Source of the DNA: Candidatus Andersenbacteria bacterium RIFCSPHIGHO2_02_FULL_46_16 | Lineage (GTDB): Bacteria > Patescibacteriota > Andersenbacteria > UBA10190 | Direction: 5' to 3' | DNA: 55,527 nucleotides | Assembly (NCBI GenBank): GCA_001817065.1 | Contig: MHHQ01000025.1 | Coordinates: forward strand, 1-55,527 | Shown: positions 17,304 to 26,856 of the stretch, piece after piece | How positions within the stretch are numbered: the first letter of the stretch is position 1 | Layout: each line of letters opens with the position of its first letter | The notes under the pieces: generated by a model | Told to the model about the DNA's origin: nothing | Database searches by the model: none | What the model saw: the letters and a program-made list of their open reading frames with translations, nothing else | Made by a program: the position numbers and the translations under genes

Positions 17304-18498
17304 TAATATCTTTTTCGTCCTGTTGTATCGATTGAAATGGCACCATACCGCGGGCTAGCTTGAATGTTAACTGTGCAATCTCTCTGGCGGCATTGGGGTA
17401 ATCAAAACGTGCAATATTTTGCTTTAGTACTTCCCGAATCTCTTGATCATTTAAAAGATTATAGATATTTTGTAACAAAATATTACGTCCTAAGTTTTCT
17501 TGGCTGATCACTCGCACCGCTTCCGCCACCTCCATCAACTGAGCGTTGGCTCTTTGATGGTCTTGAGCTGCCAGTGCCAACGGAATAATTATGGCGGGCT
17601 TTCTCAATCGTGCTAGCTCCGCTAAAGATGTCGCCCCAGCCCGTGACACTACTAAGTCCGCTGCCATCAGCGCTGCCCCCATATGATCTGTTAATGTCCC
17701 AAACAGTTTATAAGCATGCTGTCGGCCAGCTGATTGGATTATTCGATCCGCTCCCGATTTAACCGTAGCCAAATTATTTACACCGGCCAAATGTATAATC
17801 CCGGCTTTCTTTATTAACTCCGGTAAAATCTGCAATGTTAATTCATTTACCTTCTCGGCTCCTTGACTGCCTCCCATAATCAAAACTACCGGTTCATTCT
17901 CGCCAAAACCGAACAATCTCTTGGCTCCGGAGCTGTTTTCCCTAGCCAGTCCTTGGCGGACCGGTGTACCGGTGACAATAGTTTTTCGCTTGTGGTATCC
18001 CATTCCATGCCGGGTTGCCGCAAAACCCACCGTAATAACTTGCGCCCAGTTGGCCATCAATTTATTGGCTAAGCCCATTACCGCATCTGATTCATGTAGT
18101 AATAGAGGTACCCGAAAAATAAAGGCTGCCAAACCAACCGGCACGCTGCCATAACCACCCTTGCTAATCACGACGTCTGGCATTATTCGCCACATGTGCC
18201 ACATTGCCATAATAATACCTACAGGCATACGCCACAGCACGTCTGTCACTGTTTGCATCGCTAGGTAACGTCGTAATTTACCAGCTAGTATATTAGTGGT
18301 TTTCAACCCCAATCGTTCACAAAACTCTTTACTTTGGCTATCCATTACTCCCAGAAAATATAAATCTAATTTGTTTCGTTCAATCCAAACCGGCAAATTA
18401 TCTTTTGTTTCCAGGTGCACTCGTCTCAACATTTCTACTAAGGGTTCAAAGGGAATCATGTGCCCTCCCGTCCCGGCACCTGTCAATACTATACGCAT
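17263..18498 (-). CDS. murG: UDP-GlcNAc:undecaprenyl-PP-MurNAc-pentapeptide GlcNAc transferase
   Basis: Makes lipid II on the inner face of the membrane. The 411-residue GT28 protein starts MRIVLTGAGTGGHMIPFEPL, the conserved Gly-rich loop, and contains VLIMGGSQGAEKVNELT and the UDP-GlcNAc-binding VVSRAGATSLAELARLRKPAIIIPL with the following AAQDHQRANAQLM. It is some 50 residues longer than the E. coli enzyme, with insertions in the N-terminal half. A/T-rich sequence without a Shine-Dalgarno precedes the ATG. Confidence 0.95.
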   Translation of the reverse strand: MRIVLTGAGTGGHMIPFEPLVEMLRRVHLETKDNLPVWIERNKLDLYFLGVMDSQSKEFCERLGLKTTNILAGKLRRYLAMQTVTDVLWRMPVGIIMAMWHMWRIMPDVVISKGGYGSVPVGLAAFIFRVPLLLHESDAVMGLANKLMANWAQVITVGFAATRHGMGYHKRKTIVTGTPVRQGLARENSSGAKRLFGFGENEPVVLIMGGSQGAEKVNELTLQILPELIKKAGIIHLAGVNNLATVKSGADRIIQSAGRQHAYKLFGTLTDHMGAALMAADLVVSRAGATSLAELARLRKPAIIIPLALAAQDHQRANAQLMEVAEAVRVISQENLGRNILLQNIYNLLNDQEIREVLKQNIARFDYPNAAREIAQLTFKLARGMVPFQSIQQDEKDINAGKISSAEHENR

Positions 18499-18618
18499 AA
18501 TAATATATCTATAAAACTTAACTCTAAATATAACATTTTATCGCTTTACTCGCTTCCATATATCTTCACAGATTAAAAACGAACCATTGCCATCTCGCTG
18601 CGTATTCTTCTAAAGTGA

Positions 18619-18656
18619 GCCTCCGCGGACTAAAGTCCGCGGCTTCTAGCGGAGGC
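18619..18656. repeat. REP-like hairpin between murG and ftsW, copy 1
   Basis: CCGCGGACT at 18623-18631 pairs with AGTCCGCGG at 18634-18642 across two bases, and an overlapping pair GCCTCCG (18619-18625) with CGGAGGC (18650-18656) can form an alternative stem. The 18499-18734 gap otherwise shows only a second hairpin. Confidence 0.7.
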
Positions 18657-18693
18657 GAAACCCCGCACCGAAAGCCCAACGACGACCATTCAT

Positions 18694-18713
18694 CCCCGGA
18701 ATAAATTCTGGGG
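18694..18713. repeat. REP-like hairpin between murG and ftsW, copy 2
   Basis: CCCCGGAAT and ATTCTGGGG flank a two-base centre, with one mismatch or wobble. It resembles the short palindromes with an AA or TAAA centre seen elsewhere in this window. Confidence 0.65.
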
Positions 18714-18734
18714 CCTTCTGGTGCTGGGGTAACT

Positions 18735-19853
18735 TTAATCACGGCTGTATTGGCTGATATTCAGCAGTACGCCTGATGCGAATAGTAGTGTCGCAAGCGC
18801 TGAGCCGCCGTAACTAATAAACGGTAGTGGAATACCAGTTAAAGGTGTGATCGCTAAAATAGACCCGATATTTATAAATGCCTGTAATAAAATCCACGCT
18901 GTAATACCAGTCGCTAATAGTCTGCCGAATACATCAGGTGCCTGCCTGGCTATTTGCCAGCCCCGCCAACCGATTAGCGCAAATACCAGTATCACCAACA
19001 CAGACCGGACCAATCCGAACTCCTCCGCAATAACAGCAAAAATTGCATCGCCCGCTGGTTCCGGTAAGTAATAGTATTTCTGCCGGCTGCGTCCAAATCC
19101 CAGTCCCCACAATCCTCCCGTGCCCACCGCCAATAACGCTTGATTAATTTGATAACCAATGCCTTGTGGATCTAGCTCTGGATGCAAATAAACCATAATG
19201 CGTTCTAAGCGATAACGTGCTGTGTTTAAAAATAAACCAAAAACAGCTAAGCTGCCTAAGCCAATTATCATTAAGTGCCTTAATTTAAAACCGGCCACAA
19301 AAATCATGCTGGCTGCAACTAACGTAATGAGCAGCAACGTGCCCATGTCAGGTTGCATCATGATTAGCGTACCAATTATCGCCAGAATTATTAAAAACGG
19401 AATGACACTTTTTTTAAAATCCTTTACATCTTCACCTTTCTTTTCTAACAAGGCAGCTAAATATAAAATAAACGCTAATTTTGCCACCTCGGAAGGCTGT
19501 AAGGTAATAGGACCTATACCGATCCAGCGTGATGCTCCACCCGATGAAACCTGCAAACCTGGCACAAATACTAATATCAGCAAGAACAGCGCTAGGGCAA
19601 TTGCGGGAAAGGCTAATTTCCGCCAATATCGATAGGGTACAAAATAGCCTAATAAGAATAAACTAAAACCGATTAAACCACCGTATAGCATCTGATGCTT
19701 CACAAAATAAAAGGCATCATTAAAATACCTTTGGGCCAAAACAGAAGACGCTGATGCCAGCATTAACCAGCCGAATAAAGTTATCCCTGCTATCGCCAGC
19801 AGCAGCAGGTGATCTCCGGCGTGCTTTTGTAATTGTTTTAGCTGATTAGGCAT
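18735..19853 (-). CDS. ftsW: Peptidoglycan glycosyltransferase FtsW (SEDS family)
   Basis: Septal lipid II polymerase. The 372-residue polytopic protein has about ten membrane helices, the conserved segment GGASRWIGIGPITLQPSEVAKLAFILYLA, a long extracellular loop, and the C-terminal signature PLTGIPLPFISYGGSALATLL. Its place between murD and murG argues for FtsW rather than the related RodA. The ATG overlaps no neighbour and has no Shine-Dalgarno. Confidence 0.92.
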   Translation of the reverse strand: MPNQLKQLQKHAGDHLLLLAIAGITLFGWLMLASASSVLAQRYFNDAFYFVKHQMLYGGLIGFSLFLLGYFVPYRYWRKLAFPAIALALFLLILVFVPGLQVSSGGASRWIGIGPITLQPSEVAKLAFILYLAALLEKKGEDVKDFKKSVIPFLIILAIIGTLIMMQPDMGTLLLITLVAASMIFVAGFKLRHLMIIGLGSLAVFGLFLNTARYRLERIMVYLHPELDPQGIGYQINQALLAVGTGGLWGLGFGRSRQKYYYLPEPAGDAIFAVIAEEFGLVRSVLVILVFALIGWRGWQIARQAPDVFGRLLATGITAWILLQAFINIGSILAITPLTGIPLPFISYGGSALATLLFASGVLLNISQYSRD

Positions 19854-19874
19854 AGGTGTACTTAAACGCAGTTG

Positions 19875-21296
19875 CTAATTTCCTGACAAATCATGGACTG
19901 CAGCCTTGAACCGATTGCCTCTATCAAATTCATTTTTAAATGATCCAAAACTAGTTGCACCGGGCGACAATAACACCACTTCGCCTGCTTGTGCTATTGC
20001 TGCCGCCCGTTTCACCGCTTCCGTCATATCTTTAACCTTTTCACTTGTCTGCGTTCCGCCAGCTGCCTGATAAGCCTGTCTCATTTTATCCGACGCATTT
20101 CCAGGCAACCAAATCATCGCTTTGATATTGGCTTGGGTTTCTCTTTCCGCCCACTGCCCAAACTCCAGATCCTTGTCATTACCTCCTAATATATGAATCA
20201 GCTGTTTTGAGCTTAGCGCATCCAATGCTGCTATGGTTGCGTCCGGCATAGTCGCCGCTGAATCGTTGATATACTCGACGGCGTCGATAACCGCTACTTT
20301 CTCCATGCGATGCGGGAGCAATCGGACTTTTTGCACCCTTGCTCTAATTAGTTCTTTCGACATTCCTTGCTGCCAGGCTAACAAGATAGCCGGGAGCAGA
20401 TTGCGTACCTCATGCGCATGTCGTACCGGCAGGTCTTGAACGGCCATAACAATTTCTTCCTTGTCTGACCAACGCACGACCACCTGATCGTTCTCGATAA
20501 ATATCCCCTTGGTTTGATAATCCTTCAAGGAATAACTGCCTACTCGACCAACTAAATCCTTAGCCCAATCCCGCAAAATTTTATCGTCGAAGTTTAATAA
20601 AGCAAGATCATCCGCCCCTTGGTATTTTACCAGCGTTTTTTTTGTGTCAATGTATTGTGCCCAAGAATCATAGGTGTTCAAATGGTCGCGATAAATTGAG
20701 GTAACCACTGCTATTCCGGGGCTCATTTCTCGCCTGTCTAGCGGCTCCAAGCGCCAGCTGGATAGCTCAAATACCACCTGCTCATCATTGCCCAATTGAT
20801 CTAAACCAGCTAGTGGTGCTGTTCCCTCTACACCAATAATTTTTACATCTAGTACCTGTCCTATAGCCGCTGTAGTTGTAGATTTACCCTTTGATCCAGT
20901 GACTCCAATAATTCTTTTTTTATCAAACCATTGAAAGAACAAACTGCTATCCATCTCAATCTTAACACCCCTGCCTCTAGCTAATTCTAAATATGGCGAG
21001 CGGCGGCTCACGGCCGGATTCATAATCACTAAATCTGTCTCTGTAAAATCTTTCTCGCGATGTTTGCCCAGTACCCATTCAATGCCTGGGTCACCGCCAA
21101 GCTGTTCTATACTCCCCTGTAAATCTACTCGGCTCTTCAGGTCGGTCACGATTAGCTGCGCCCCATGCTCGCGTAACCATTTGATATTACCCAGTGCCCC
21201 ACCGTGTTCTCCTAAGCCCATCACGGTAATCCTTGTTCCCTTCAAGTCTGCCACTTCCCGCACTGCTTTATGTTGCTCGTCGTTATTCATTCTCAC
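19875..21296 (-). CDS. murD: UDP-N-acetylmuramoyl-L-alanine--D-glutamate ligase
   Basis: Adds D-Glu to UDP-MurNAc-L-Ala. The protein has RITVMGLGEHGGALGNIKWLREHG near the N-terminus, the ATP loop IIGVTGSKGKSTTTAAIG, and the C-terminal HILGGNDKDLEFGQWA and VVLLSPGATSFGSFKNEFDRGNRF signatures. The first codon of the frame is GTG at 21296; the ATG at 21290 two codons later is an equally good start, giving 471 residues. It follows mraY by about 40 bases. Confidence 0.95.
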   Translation of the reverse strand: MRMNNDEQHKAVREVADLKGTRITVMGLGEHGGALGNIKWLREHGAQLIVTDLKSRVDLQGSIEQLGGDPGIEWVLGKHREKDFTETDLVIMNPAVSRRSPYLELARGRGVKIEMDSSLFFQWFDKKRIIGVTGSKGKSTTTAAIGQVLDVKIIGVEGTAPLAGLDQLGNDEQVVFELSSWRLEPLDRREMSPGIAVVTSIYRDHLNTYDSWAQYIDTKKTLVKYQGADDLALLNFDDKILRDWAKDLVGRVGSYSLKDYQTKGIFIENDQVVVRWSDKEEIVMAVQDLPVRHAHEVRNLLPAILLAWQQGMSKELIRARVQKVRLLPHRMEKVAVIDAVEYINDSAATMPDATIAALDALSSKQLIHILGGNDKDLEFGQWAERETQANIKAMIWLPGNASDKMRQAYQAAGGTQTSEKVKDMTEAVKRAAAIAQAGEVVLLSPGATSFGSFKNEFDRGNRFKAAVHDLSGN

Positions 21297-21335
21297 AAGC
21301 GCAATTCTTATTTAGTCGTAGCCTTTACGCGATAT

Positions 21336-22403
21336 CTACATGCCTAGCAAACCGACCAGTAGGCCGATTGCTGCACTTACTGCGGCGATTATCCAAAAAC
21401 GCATGGTTACTTTTGTTTCCGGCCAGCCCACCGCTTCAAAGTGATGGTGTAAGGGGGCCGATAAAAACACTTTCTTGCCTCGCCATTTCTTAGAAGCGAC
21501 CTGAATAATAACTGACGCTGACTCCAACACCAACGGAAAAGCAATAATCGGCAAAACTAAGGCCGAGTTTGTCAGCATTGCAATAATACCCAGCGTTGTT
21601 CCCAGGCTCATTGCCCCTGTATCGCCCATAAAAAATCGCGCTGGATGCACGTTAAACCATAAAAAGGCTAACAGTCCTCCCCCGATTGCTGAACAGAACA
21701 CGGCCAACTCCATTCTCTCCATCCCAAAAGATAAGGCGGCGTAAGCGCTGTAGCAGAACAATAATATCCCGCCCGCCAAACCGTCTAATCCATCTGATTC
21801 ATTTACTGAAAAAGCGGTAGCCACAATGACAAACAAAAACAGCGGGATATACCATAAACCTATTTCATAGTCTCCAAAATAGGGCACGTGCAATACGCTC
21901 CAATTCAATTTGAAATAAAACCACCAAGCCCCAATTGCTGCCACCGCCGTGTATAACAATAACCGGTGCTTCATGTTCAGTCCCCCGCCGGCTGGCCCAA
22001 TTTTTTTTACGTTTAAGTAGTCATCCACTAAGCCAACCATCGCTGATCCCAACAAAGCACCTAACGGTAACAACGTTTGTGCTCGACTTAAAAAATTTAG
22101 TTGCGTTGTAATCCAGGAGGGCCAGATTATATGGATCAGCCAAAAGAATCCTGCCATAATTACCACCGATCCCCACACTATGATCCCTCCGCCAACCGGT
22201 GTGCCTGCCTTACCAGCGTGAAGTTTGGAATAAATTGGTGTTTGGCCGGTAGCCCGGATGTTTTTTCCAAAATGATATTTATATAAATAATGCGTCAGCA
22301 GAGGCGTCATACCAAAAGCCACTATAAAAGTAATGGTTCCCACGATGACGATACGGCCAACGTTGATTACTAACTCCAAATTTTCAAACTCATGCATATA
22401 CAT
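21336..22403 (-). CDS. mraY: Phospho-N-acetylmuramoyl-pentapeptide transferase
   Basis: Forms lipid I by transferring phospho-MurNAc-pentapeptide to undecaprenyl phosphate. The 355-residue membrane protein contains the family motifs VGLVDDYLNVKK, the catalytic-loop segment SVNESDGLDGLAGG, and the cytoplasmic APLHHHFEAVGWPETKVTMRFW (HHH). The N-terminus carries an extra 25-residue stretch before the first helix. It is the first Mur-pathway gene of this leftward cluster. Confidence 0.95.
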   Translation of the reverse strand: MYMHEFENLELVINVGRIVIVGTITFIVAFGMTPLLTHYLYKYHFGKNIRATGQTPIYSKLHAGKAGTPVGGGIIVWGSVVIMAGFFWLIHIIWPSWITTQLNFLSRAQTLLPLGALLGSAMVGLVDDYLNVKKIGPAGGGLNMKHRLLLYTAVAAIGAWWFYFKLNWSVLHVPYFGDYEIGLWYIPLFLFVIVATAFSVNESDGLDGLAGGILLFCYSAYAALSFGMERMELAVFCSAIGGGLLAFLWFNVHPARFFMGDTGAMSLGTTLGIIAMLTNSALVLPIIAFPLVLESASVIIQVASKKWRGKKVFLSAPLHHHFEAVGWPETKVTMRFWIIAAVSAAIGLLVGLLGM

Positions 22404-22462
22404 ATCTTAATACAAAATTCCATCCACATCTTTTCTCTTAAACATAACCAGCTGCCATTGGT

Positions 22463-23365
22463 TTACGGCCACACATAGCTTCGCTGTACCCATTCCACTA
22501 CTGTTTTAATATCTTGAAACCGATCCTCACTCCCGAGCACCACCGCACCTATCCTTTGTCCCTTATCCCCATATGTCATAACGACCAGGTTTTCACCTGC
22601 CTCATTCGTATACCCTGTTTTTGCCGCTAACACTGGGAAATAAGTCCCGAGTAGCTTATTAGTAGATTTATATTTACGGCTGCTGCCGCCCTGTGTAGTT
22701 AATACACTATCTTCCGATACTAAAAAATTACGTAACACCTTATCACGATAAGCCAGCCTGAACAACTCCTTAATGTCTCGGGCCGTGGAATATTGTTCAC
22801 CGCCTGCCAAACCCGTAGCATTGCTAATCTTCGTTGAATAGATTCCGTTCCGTTTAATAAAATCATTCGCTGTCCGGACAAATTCATCTTCTGACCCCGA
22901 TAAACCTATCGCTAAACTCACCATCGCATCATTAGCCGACGAAATAAGTCCCGCTGCCAACAAATCATATGCCGTTGCCGCATCTCCTGCTGGCAGTTTA
23001 ATATTAGCACCCAACCTTTGTGCCCTAAGCACCTCTAGTGGTATTATCACCAATGTATCGAGCGGTAAATATTTCCTCACCGTTAAGGCGGATACCAGTT
23101 TACTCAAACTAGCTACCGGACGGCTATCGTCCGGATTCTTTTCGTAAAGTATGGTACCTGTTTCCTCGTCCCATACCAGCGCCGCCTTGGCGGAAAGCAA
23201 GACGTCAATTGATTCTCCTGTTTTGATCGGATATATTCGTTCACCAGCTATTCCGGCCACCGCACCCGCATTGGCTAGCACCATTTTTTCCTTCAAGCAA
23301 TCATCACTTTGGTTGCTCGCCAAAAGACAACCCACAAAAATGGCAGCTAGGCTAATTATCGACAT
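22463..23365 (-). CDS. D-alanyl-D-alanine carboxypeptidase (peptidase S11)
   Basis: Trims pentapeptide side chains of peptidoglycan outside the cytoplasmic membrane. The 300-residue product has a short hydrophobic N-terminus that could be a signal anchor or, through FVGC, a lipoprotein signal. All three active-site motifs are present: SLSK (with the catalytic Ser), SSAND and AAKTGYTNEAGENLV. The C-terminal beta domain of PBP5-type enzymes is missing, as in short family members. The start overlaps the preceding GT2 gene by 14 bases, so translation is probably coupled. Confidence 0.92.
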   Translation of the reverse strand: MSIISLAAIFVGCLLASNQSDDCLKEKMVLANAGAVAGIAGERIYPIKTGESIDVLLSAKAALVWDEETGTILYEKNPDDSRPVASLSKLVSALTVRKYLPLDTLVIIPLEVLRAQRLGANIKLPAGDAATAYDLLAAGLISSANDAMVSLAIGLSGSEDEFVRTANDFIKRNGIYSTKISNATGLAGGEQYSTARDIKELFRLAYRDKVLRNFLVSEDSVLTTQGGSSRKYKSTNKLLGTYFPVLAAKTGYTNEAGENLVVMTYGDKGQRIGAVVLGSEDRFQDIKTVVEWVQRSYVWP

Positions 23366-24191
23366 AGTTGTGCTGATTTATTGCGGTCCGCCCAGTGGCC
23401 TGGTTGCGGTACTTGTAGAAATATTTCACTGCTGACCAAATGTGTTCCCGCATCACCCAGTTGGTCGCGAGGCCCCAAAAACCGCCATGCTCGCTGGTCC
23501 TTTGGTGGTAATGCGAAAATTTGACGGCTGGTAAATATAATACCTTCCAACCCCTCAACCAAAACCTTCGGCACCAATCTACGTCCTCGAAGTATAAGAA
23601 AAACCTTTCATCCATTCCGCCGACTTGCTCCAATGCCTTTTCGTTCACCATCAAACACGCTCCCATCAACCAATCAACTTCGGCAGCAACTTTATGGTCA
23701 TAATCCTTCATCAAAAATTTTCGCACCGCTTTCCTCCCTTGTTTCGTTTTGCCTAACCACGTGCGCCGATAAACTATCGTCATCGGTCGATAGAATTCAT
23801 AACAGGAATATTGCAACCGGCCATTAGGTGACAACAACTTGCCGCCTGCTATGCCGACAGGGGGATTAGCTTCCATATAGTTGACCATCGTCGTAATTGC
23901 GCCGTCTAGTACTATAATGTCTGGATTTAATACTAATCTAAATTGTCCAGTTGTTTCTTTTAATCCAATATTCACTCCCCCGGCTAGTCCGACGTTAGTC
24001 GCATTGCTAATTATTTTAATTTCCGGCCACTCAGATTGTAATAATTCCACACTCTCATCTGATGATGCATTATCCACCACCACGATTTCGAATGACCAGG
24101 GAAGCGACTGCCCAAAGATAGACTTTACACACGCCCGCGTCAGCTGCCCAGTATTGTAGTTAACTATAATTATTGATAATTTATTTTTCAT
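23352..24191 (-). CDS. Family 2 glycosyltransferase (rhamnosyltransferase-like)
   Basis: The 279-residue protein starts LSIIIVNYNTGQLTRACVKSI, the GT-A nucleotide-binding strand, with VVVDNASSDESVELL, a FRLVLNPDIIVLDGAI donor-site DxD equivalent, and the acceptor-side YFEDVDWCRRFWLRGWKVLYLP. This pattern is typical of WbbL-like rhamnosyltransferases that build surface glycans; the sugar is not determinable. It is the second of two adjacent GT2 genes. Confidence 0.88.
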   Translation of the reverse strand: MKNKLSIIIVNYNTGQLTRACVKSIFGQSLPWSFEIVVVDNASSDESVELLQSEWPEIKIISNATNVGLAGGVNIGLKETTGQFRLVLNPDIIVLDGAITTMVNYMEANPPVGIAGGKLLSPNGRLQYSCYEFYRPMTIVYRRTWLGKTKQGRKAVRKFLMKDYDHKVAAEVDWLMGACLMVNEKALEQVGGMDERFFLYFEDVDWCRRFWLRGWKVLYLPAVKFSHYHQRTSEHGGFWGLATNWVMREHIWSAVKYFYKYRNQATGRTAINQHNYVDN

Positions 24192-24219
24192 CTCTTTACT
24201 GTCTAGCTTCTATCTTCAC

Positions 24220-25194
24220 TTATTGTCGGCCTCCTGTTTGGTCGACCCTTTTTCTCATTATTTTCGGTACGCCCTTAATAATTTCTATCCATAACCCCAG
24301 CAACGGCCAGTATACCGTGCCGAGTAGCACAAAACCAAATATGCGCATATCAACAAACAGCTCATGTTTTAACGCGTCTTTAACGGATGAGTTCTTCAGT
24401 ATCATCCAAATCCAGTTACGCAAGCTATACCTAGTTCTTTGGTCAGTAACCTTTACTACTAAATAAACCATTTTCTCGGGTAAACTGTCTGTTCTTTTTT
24501 GGCCAAAACCGCGCGGATGAATGCCTTGTAGGACGGGAATATACTTGCATACCCACCCTGCATGGCGCAGCCGCCAGCCCAAATCCACATCTTCTTTGTA
24601 AGCGAAAAAATCCTCATCAAAGATTTGCCCGTTTATATCTCTGATATTATGCAATGCTGCCATCCGATAGCACCCCGCCGCCCCAGTGACAGCCGCCACC
24701 TCAATGCTCTGATTATACTGCCTTACGTCAATTTCTCCCTCGCCGCGATCTGCTCCGTTCAGCGCTAAGGTCATGACCACCCCCGTGGAATCAATAATAT
24801 CTTTTCCCTGACTATTTCGTCCTTTTAAAATCTTGCCCTGCACTGCTCCCACCCTTGCTTCTTCAAACACCCCAGTTAACTGGGGTAAACTATCGAGATC
24901 CAATACCAGGTCTGGATTATGCAGCATCACCAACGACGTGGTGCAATGCTTAAACCCAAGATTGTGTGCGGCTGCAAAACCGGTATTACGATCCAATTCA
25001 ATAACCTGTGCGGCAGGTAACATCTTCTTTACCGTTTCCACTGATCGGTCAGCCGAGTTATTATCGATATATCTAATAATTATTTCTTTTGGGCACAGCT
25101 TTAATCGGTCTAGCGCTGCGGGCAAAGCAGCTGCACTATTCCAACCGACTATTTGAACTGTTAGTGATTGATCCATATTAGTTTCTTGAGCCAC
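24220..25194 (-). CDS. Family 2 glycosyltransferase
   Basis: The 324-residue product has TVQIVGWNSAAALPAALDRL, IRYIDNNSADRSVETV, the donor-site segment LVMLHNPDLVLDLD, and YKEDVDLGWRLRHAGWVCKYIP. It ends with a hydrophobic stretch (FGFVLLGTVYWPLLGLWIEI) that may anchor it. The frame begins with GTG at 25194; the ATG at 25176 (MDQSLTVQIV) is the more likely start. It is divergent from the MurF-like gene across 110 bases. Confidence 0.87.
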   Translation of the reverse strand: MAQETNMDQSLTVQIVGWNSAAALPAALDRLKLCPKEIIIRYIDNNSADRSVETVKKMLPAAQVIELDRNTGFAAAHNLGFKHCTTSLVMLHNPDLVLDLDSLPQLTGVFEEARVGAVQGKILKGRNSQGKDIIDSTGVVMTLALNGADRGEGEIDVRQYNQSIEVAAVTGAAGCYRMAALHNIRDINGQIFDEDFFAYKEDVDLGWRLRHAGWVCKYIPVLQGIHPRGFGQKRTDSLPEKMVYLVVKVTDQRTRYSLRNWIWMILKNSSVKDALKHELFVDMRIFGFVLLGTVYWPLLGLWIEIIKGVPKIMRKRVDQTGGRQ

Positions 25195-25304
25195 TTCTTA
25201 ATACTATATGACCTTGCTAAAATTACGTCACTTCACTACTTATAAGTCATAACTTGTTTAATCCAACGTAACGTATATACCCCATCTATCCCTAAAATAC
25301 AATT

Positions 25305-26852
25305 ATGGACGTGATTACCCCATTCAGTTTTTTATTTGCCACTCCGACGATTATATTTTCGTGTTTGTCGCAAATCTACTTATGGCAACTTAAAGAATAT
25401 CGCTGGGATCGCCTGCGCGTCGCGCTAGGTGATCGCCCCCTTTCCTTGCCTCTGGTTTTCTTGTATTCCGCTTATGCATTAACTCTAGCCGCTTGGTTGT
25501 TTGATCTGCCTCTCTTGGCATTGGTTGCTATCATGCAATTTTTCCTCCTCTACCTCTGGCGTACTTTTACGCTTGGTATTTATCGTCCGCAGTGGACGAC
25601 TAAAGCCCGTCTGATTGGACTCGTGGATGCGGTTTATTTGCTCCTCCTCTGGGCATTCACCCTTTTGTCGGCCCACAGTCCATCTGTCAAACTAGCCCTA
25701 TTAATCGTTTTGGTTGTTCCGTTAACTGCTTTAAGTGTTGGCTTAGTTAATCTACTGACCCATTCCCTCAAGCAGCGGACGATAGCACGCAGTAAAGACT
25801 TGCGTCAGTCGCTCGGCCAGCTGACTGTCATCGGCATCACCGGCAGTTATGGAAAAACTACTACCAAACATATTCTGTCTCACTTAATACCATCAGCCAC
25901 CGTTTCTCTTGAACATCGCAATTCCGCGTACGTTATAGCGCTAGATATGCTGCAGCAATTAACTAGCGCCACTAAAATTTATATCGTGGAAATGAGTGCC
26001 TACCGACCAGGCGAGATAGCAAAACTAGCTGCTTTAACTAAACCCACCCTTGGCACCATCACGCATTTAGGCAACCAACATTTAGCTTTATTCGGATCAG
26101 TGACTAGCTTAGTTAGAACTAAATGGGAACTAATCACTGCTTTGCCTAAGAATGGTATTGCCGTTCTCAATGCGGATGATCCCCGGCAAGTGGCGCAAGC
26201 AAGGTCCTTTAAAGGATTAACGCGTTGGTACTCCACCTCTCAGCCGGCCGATGTCTACGCCGATCAGATATCTATCCTGCCAGACAAAATAAACTTCTGT
26301 CTGCATTTATCATCTCATTCCTTCCCGGTTTCTATACCATTGCTTAGCGAAGCTTACCTTTCCAGTGTCCTGGCAGCCCTTGCCACCGCCAGTGCTATCG
26401 GTCTATCAGCTGATGACATTGTTAGCCGCCTTTCCTCCATCACTCCCTACCCTCGTACTATGGAATTAGTCGCCGGCCGAAGCGGTGCCTCAATCATTGA
26501 TGACAGTTATTCGGCCAATGAGCAATCAGTGCTAAATGCCATCCGCCACTTGCAGCGATTTCCCCAGACTGACCGACGGATAATCATGGTTCCTTTAATT
26601 GAACTAGGCGGAAGCTCCCGAGCAGTCCATCAGCGCCTGGGACAAGCTCTAAAAGATTCGGGGGCGCAAGTTTTCGTCTACGGCCAGGCTCGGCACAATG
26701 ATCTTAAGCAGCCCTACTTTACTAATCCTGATTTAATTATTAAACTCGCTTGTCAGAACTTAACGGCCAATACCGTCATTTTACTGGAGGGACGCATTCC
26801 GCACGCGATCCGTCATGCGCTAATAAACAAAGATCCAAATTTATTTAAGTAG
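25305..26852 (+). CDS. Membrane-anchored MurF-like Mur ligase
   Basis: Residues 1 to about 155 form four or five membrane helices, absent from ordinary MurF. The Mur ligase part follows: ATP loop VIGITGSYGKTTTKHIL near 178-194, EMSAYRPGEIAKLAALTKPTLGTITHLGNQHL, AVLNADDP, and the C-terminal IIDDSYSANEQSVLNAIRHLQ and VFVYGQARHNDL. Family relation suggests D-Ala-D-Ala ligation to UDP-MurNAc-tripeptide, but the anchored form might act on another substrate. The ATG is preceded by TAAAAT six bases away, so the transcript may be leaderless. Four bases separate it from the aminotransferase gene. Confidence 0.85.
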   Translation: MDVITPFSFLFATPTIIFSCLSQIYLWQLKEYRWDRLRVALGDRPLSLPLVFLYSAYALTLAAWLFDLPLLALVAIMQFFLLYLWRTFTLGIYRPQWTTKARLIGLVDAVYLLLLWAFTLLSAHSPSVKLALLIVLVVPLTALSVGLVNLLTHSLKQRTIARSKDLRQSLGQLTVIGITGSYGKTTTKHILSHLIPSATVSLEHRNSAYVIALDMLQQLTSATKIYIVEMSAYRPGEIAKLAALTKPTLGTITHLGNQHLALFGSVTSLVRTKWELITALPKNGIAVLNADDPRQVAQARSFKGLTRWYSTSQPADVYADQISILPDKINFCLHLSSHSFPVSIPLLSEAYLSSVLAALATASAIGLSADDIVSRLSSITPYPRTMELVAGRSGASIIDDSYSANEQSVLNAIRHLQRFPQTDRRIIMVPLIELGGSSRAVHQRLGQALKDSGAQVFVYGQARHNDLKQPYFTNPDLIIKLACQNLTANTVILLEGRIPHAIRHALINKDPNLFK

Positions 26853-26856
26853 ACAC

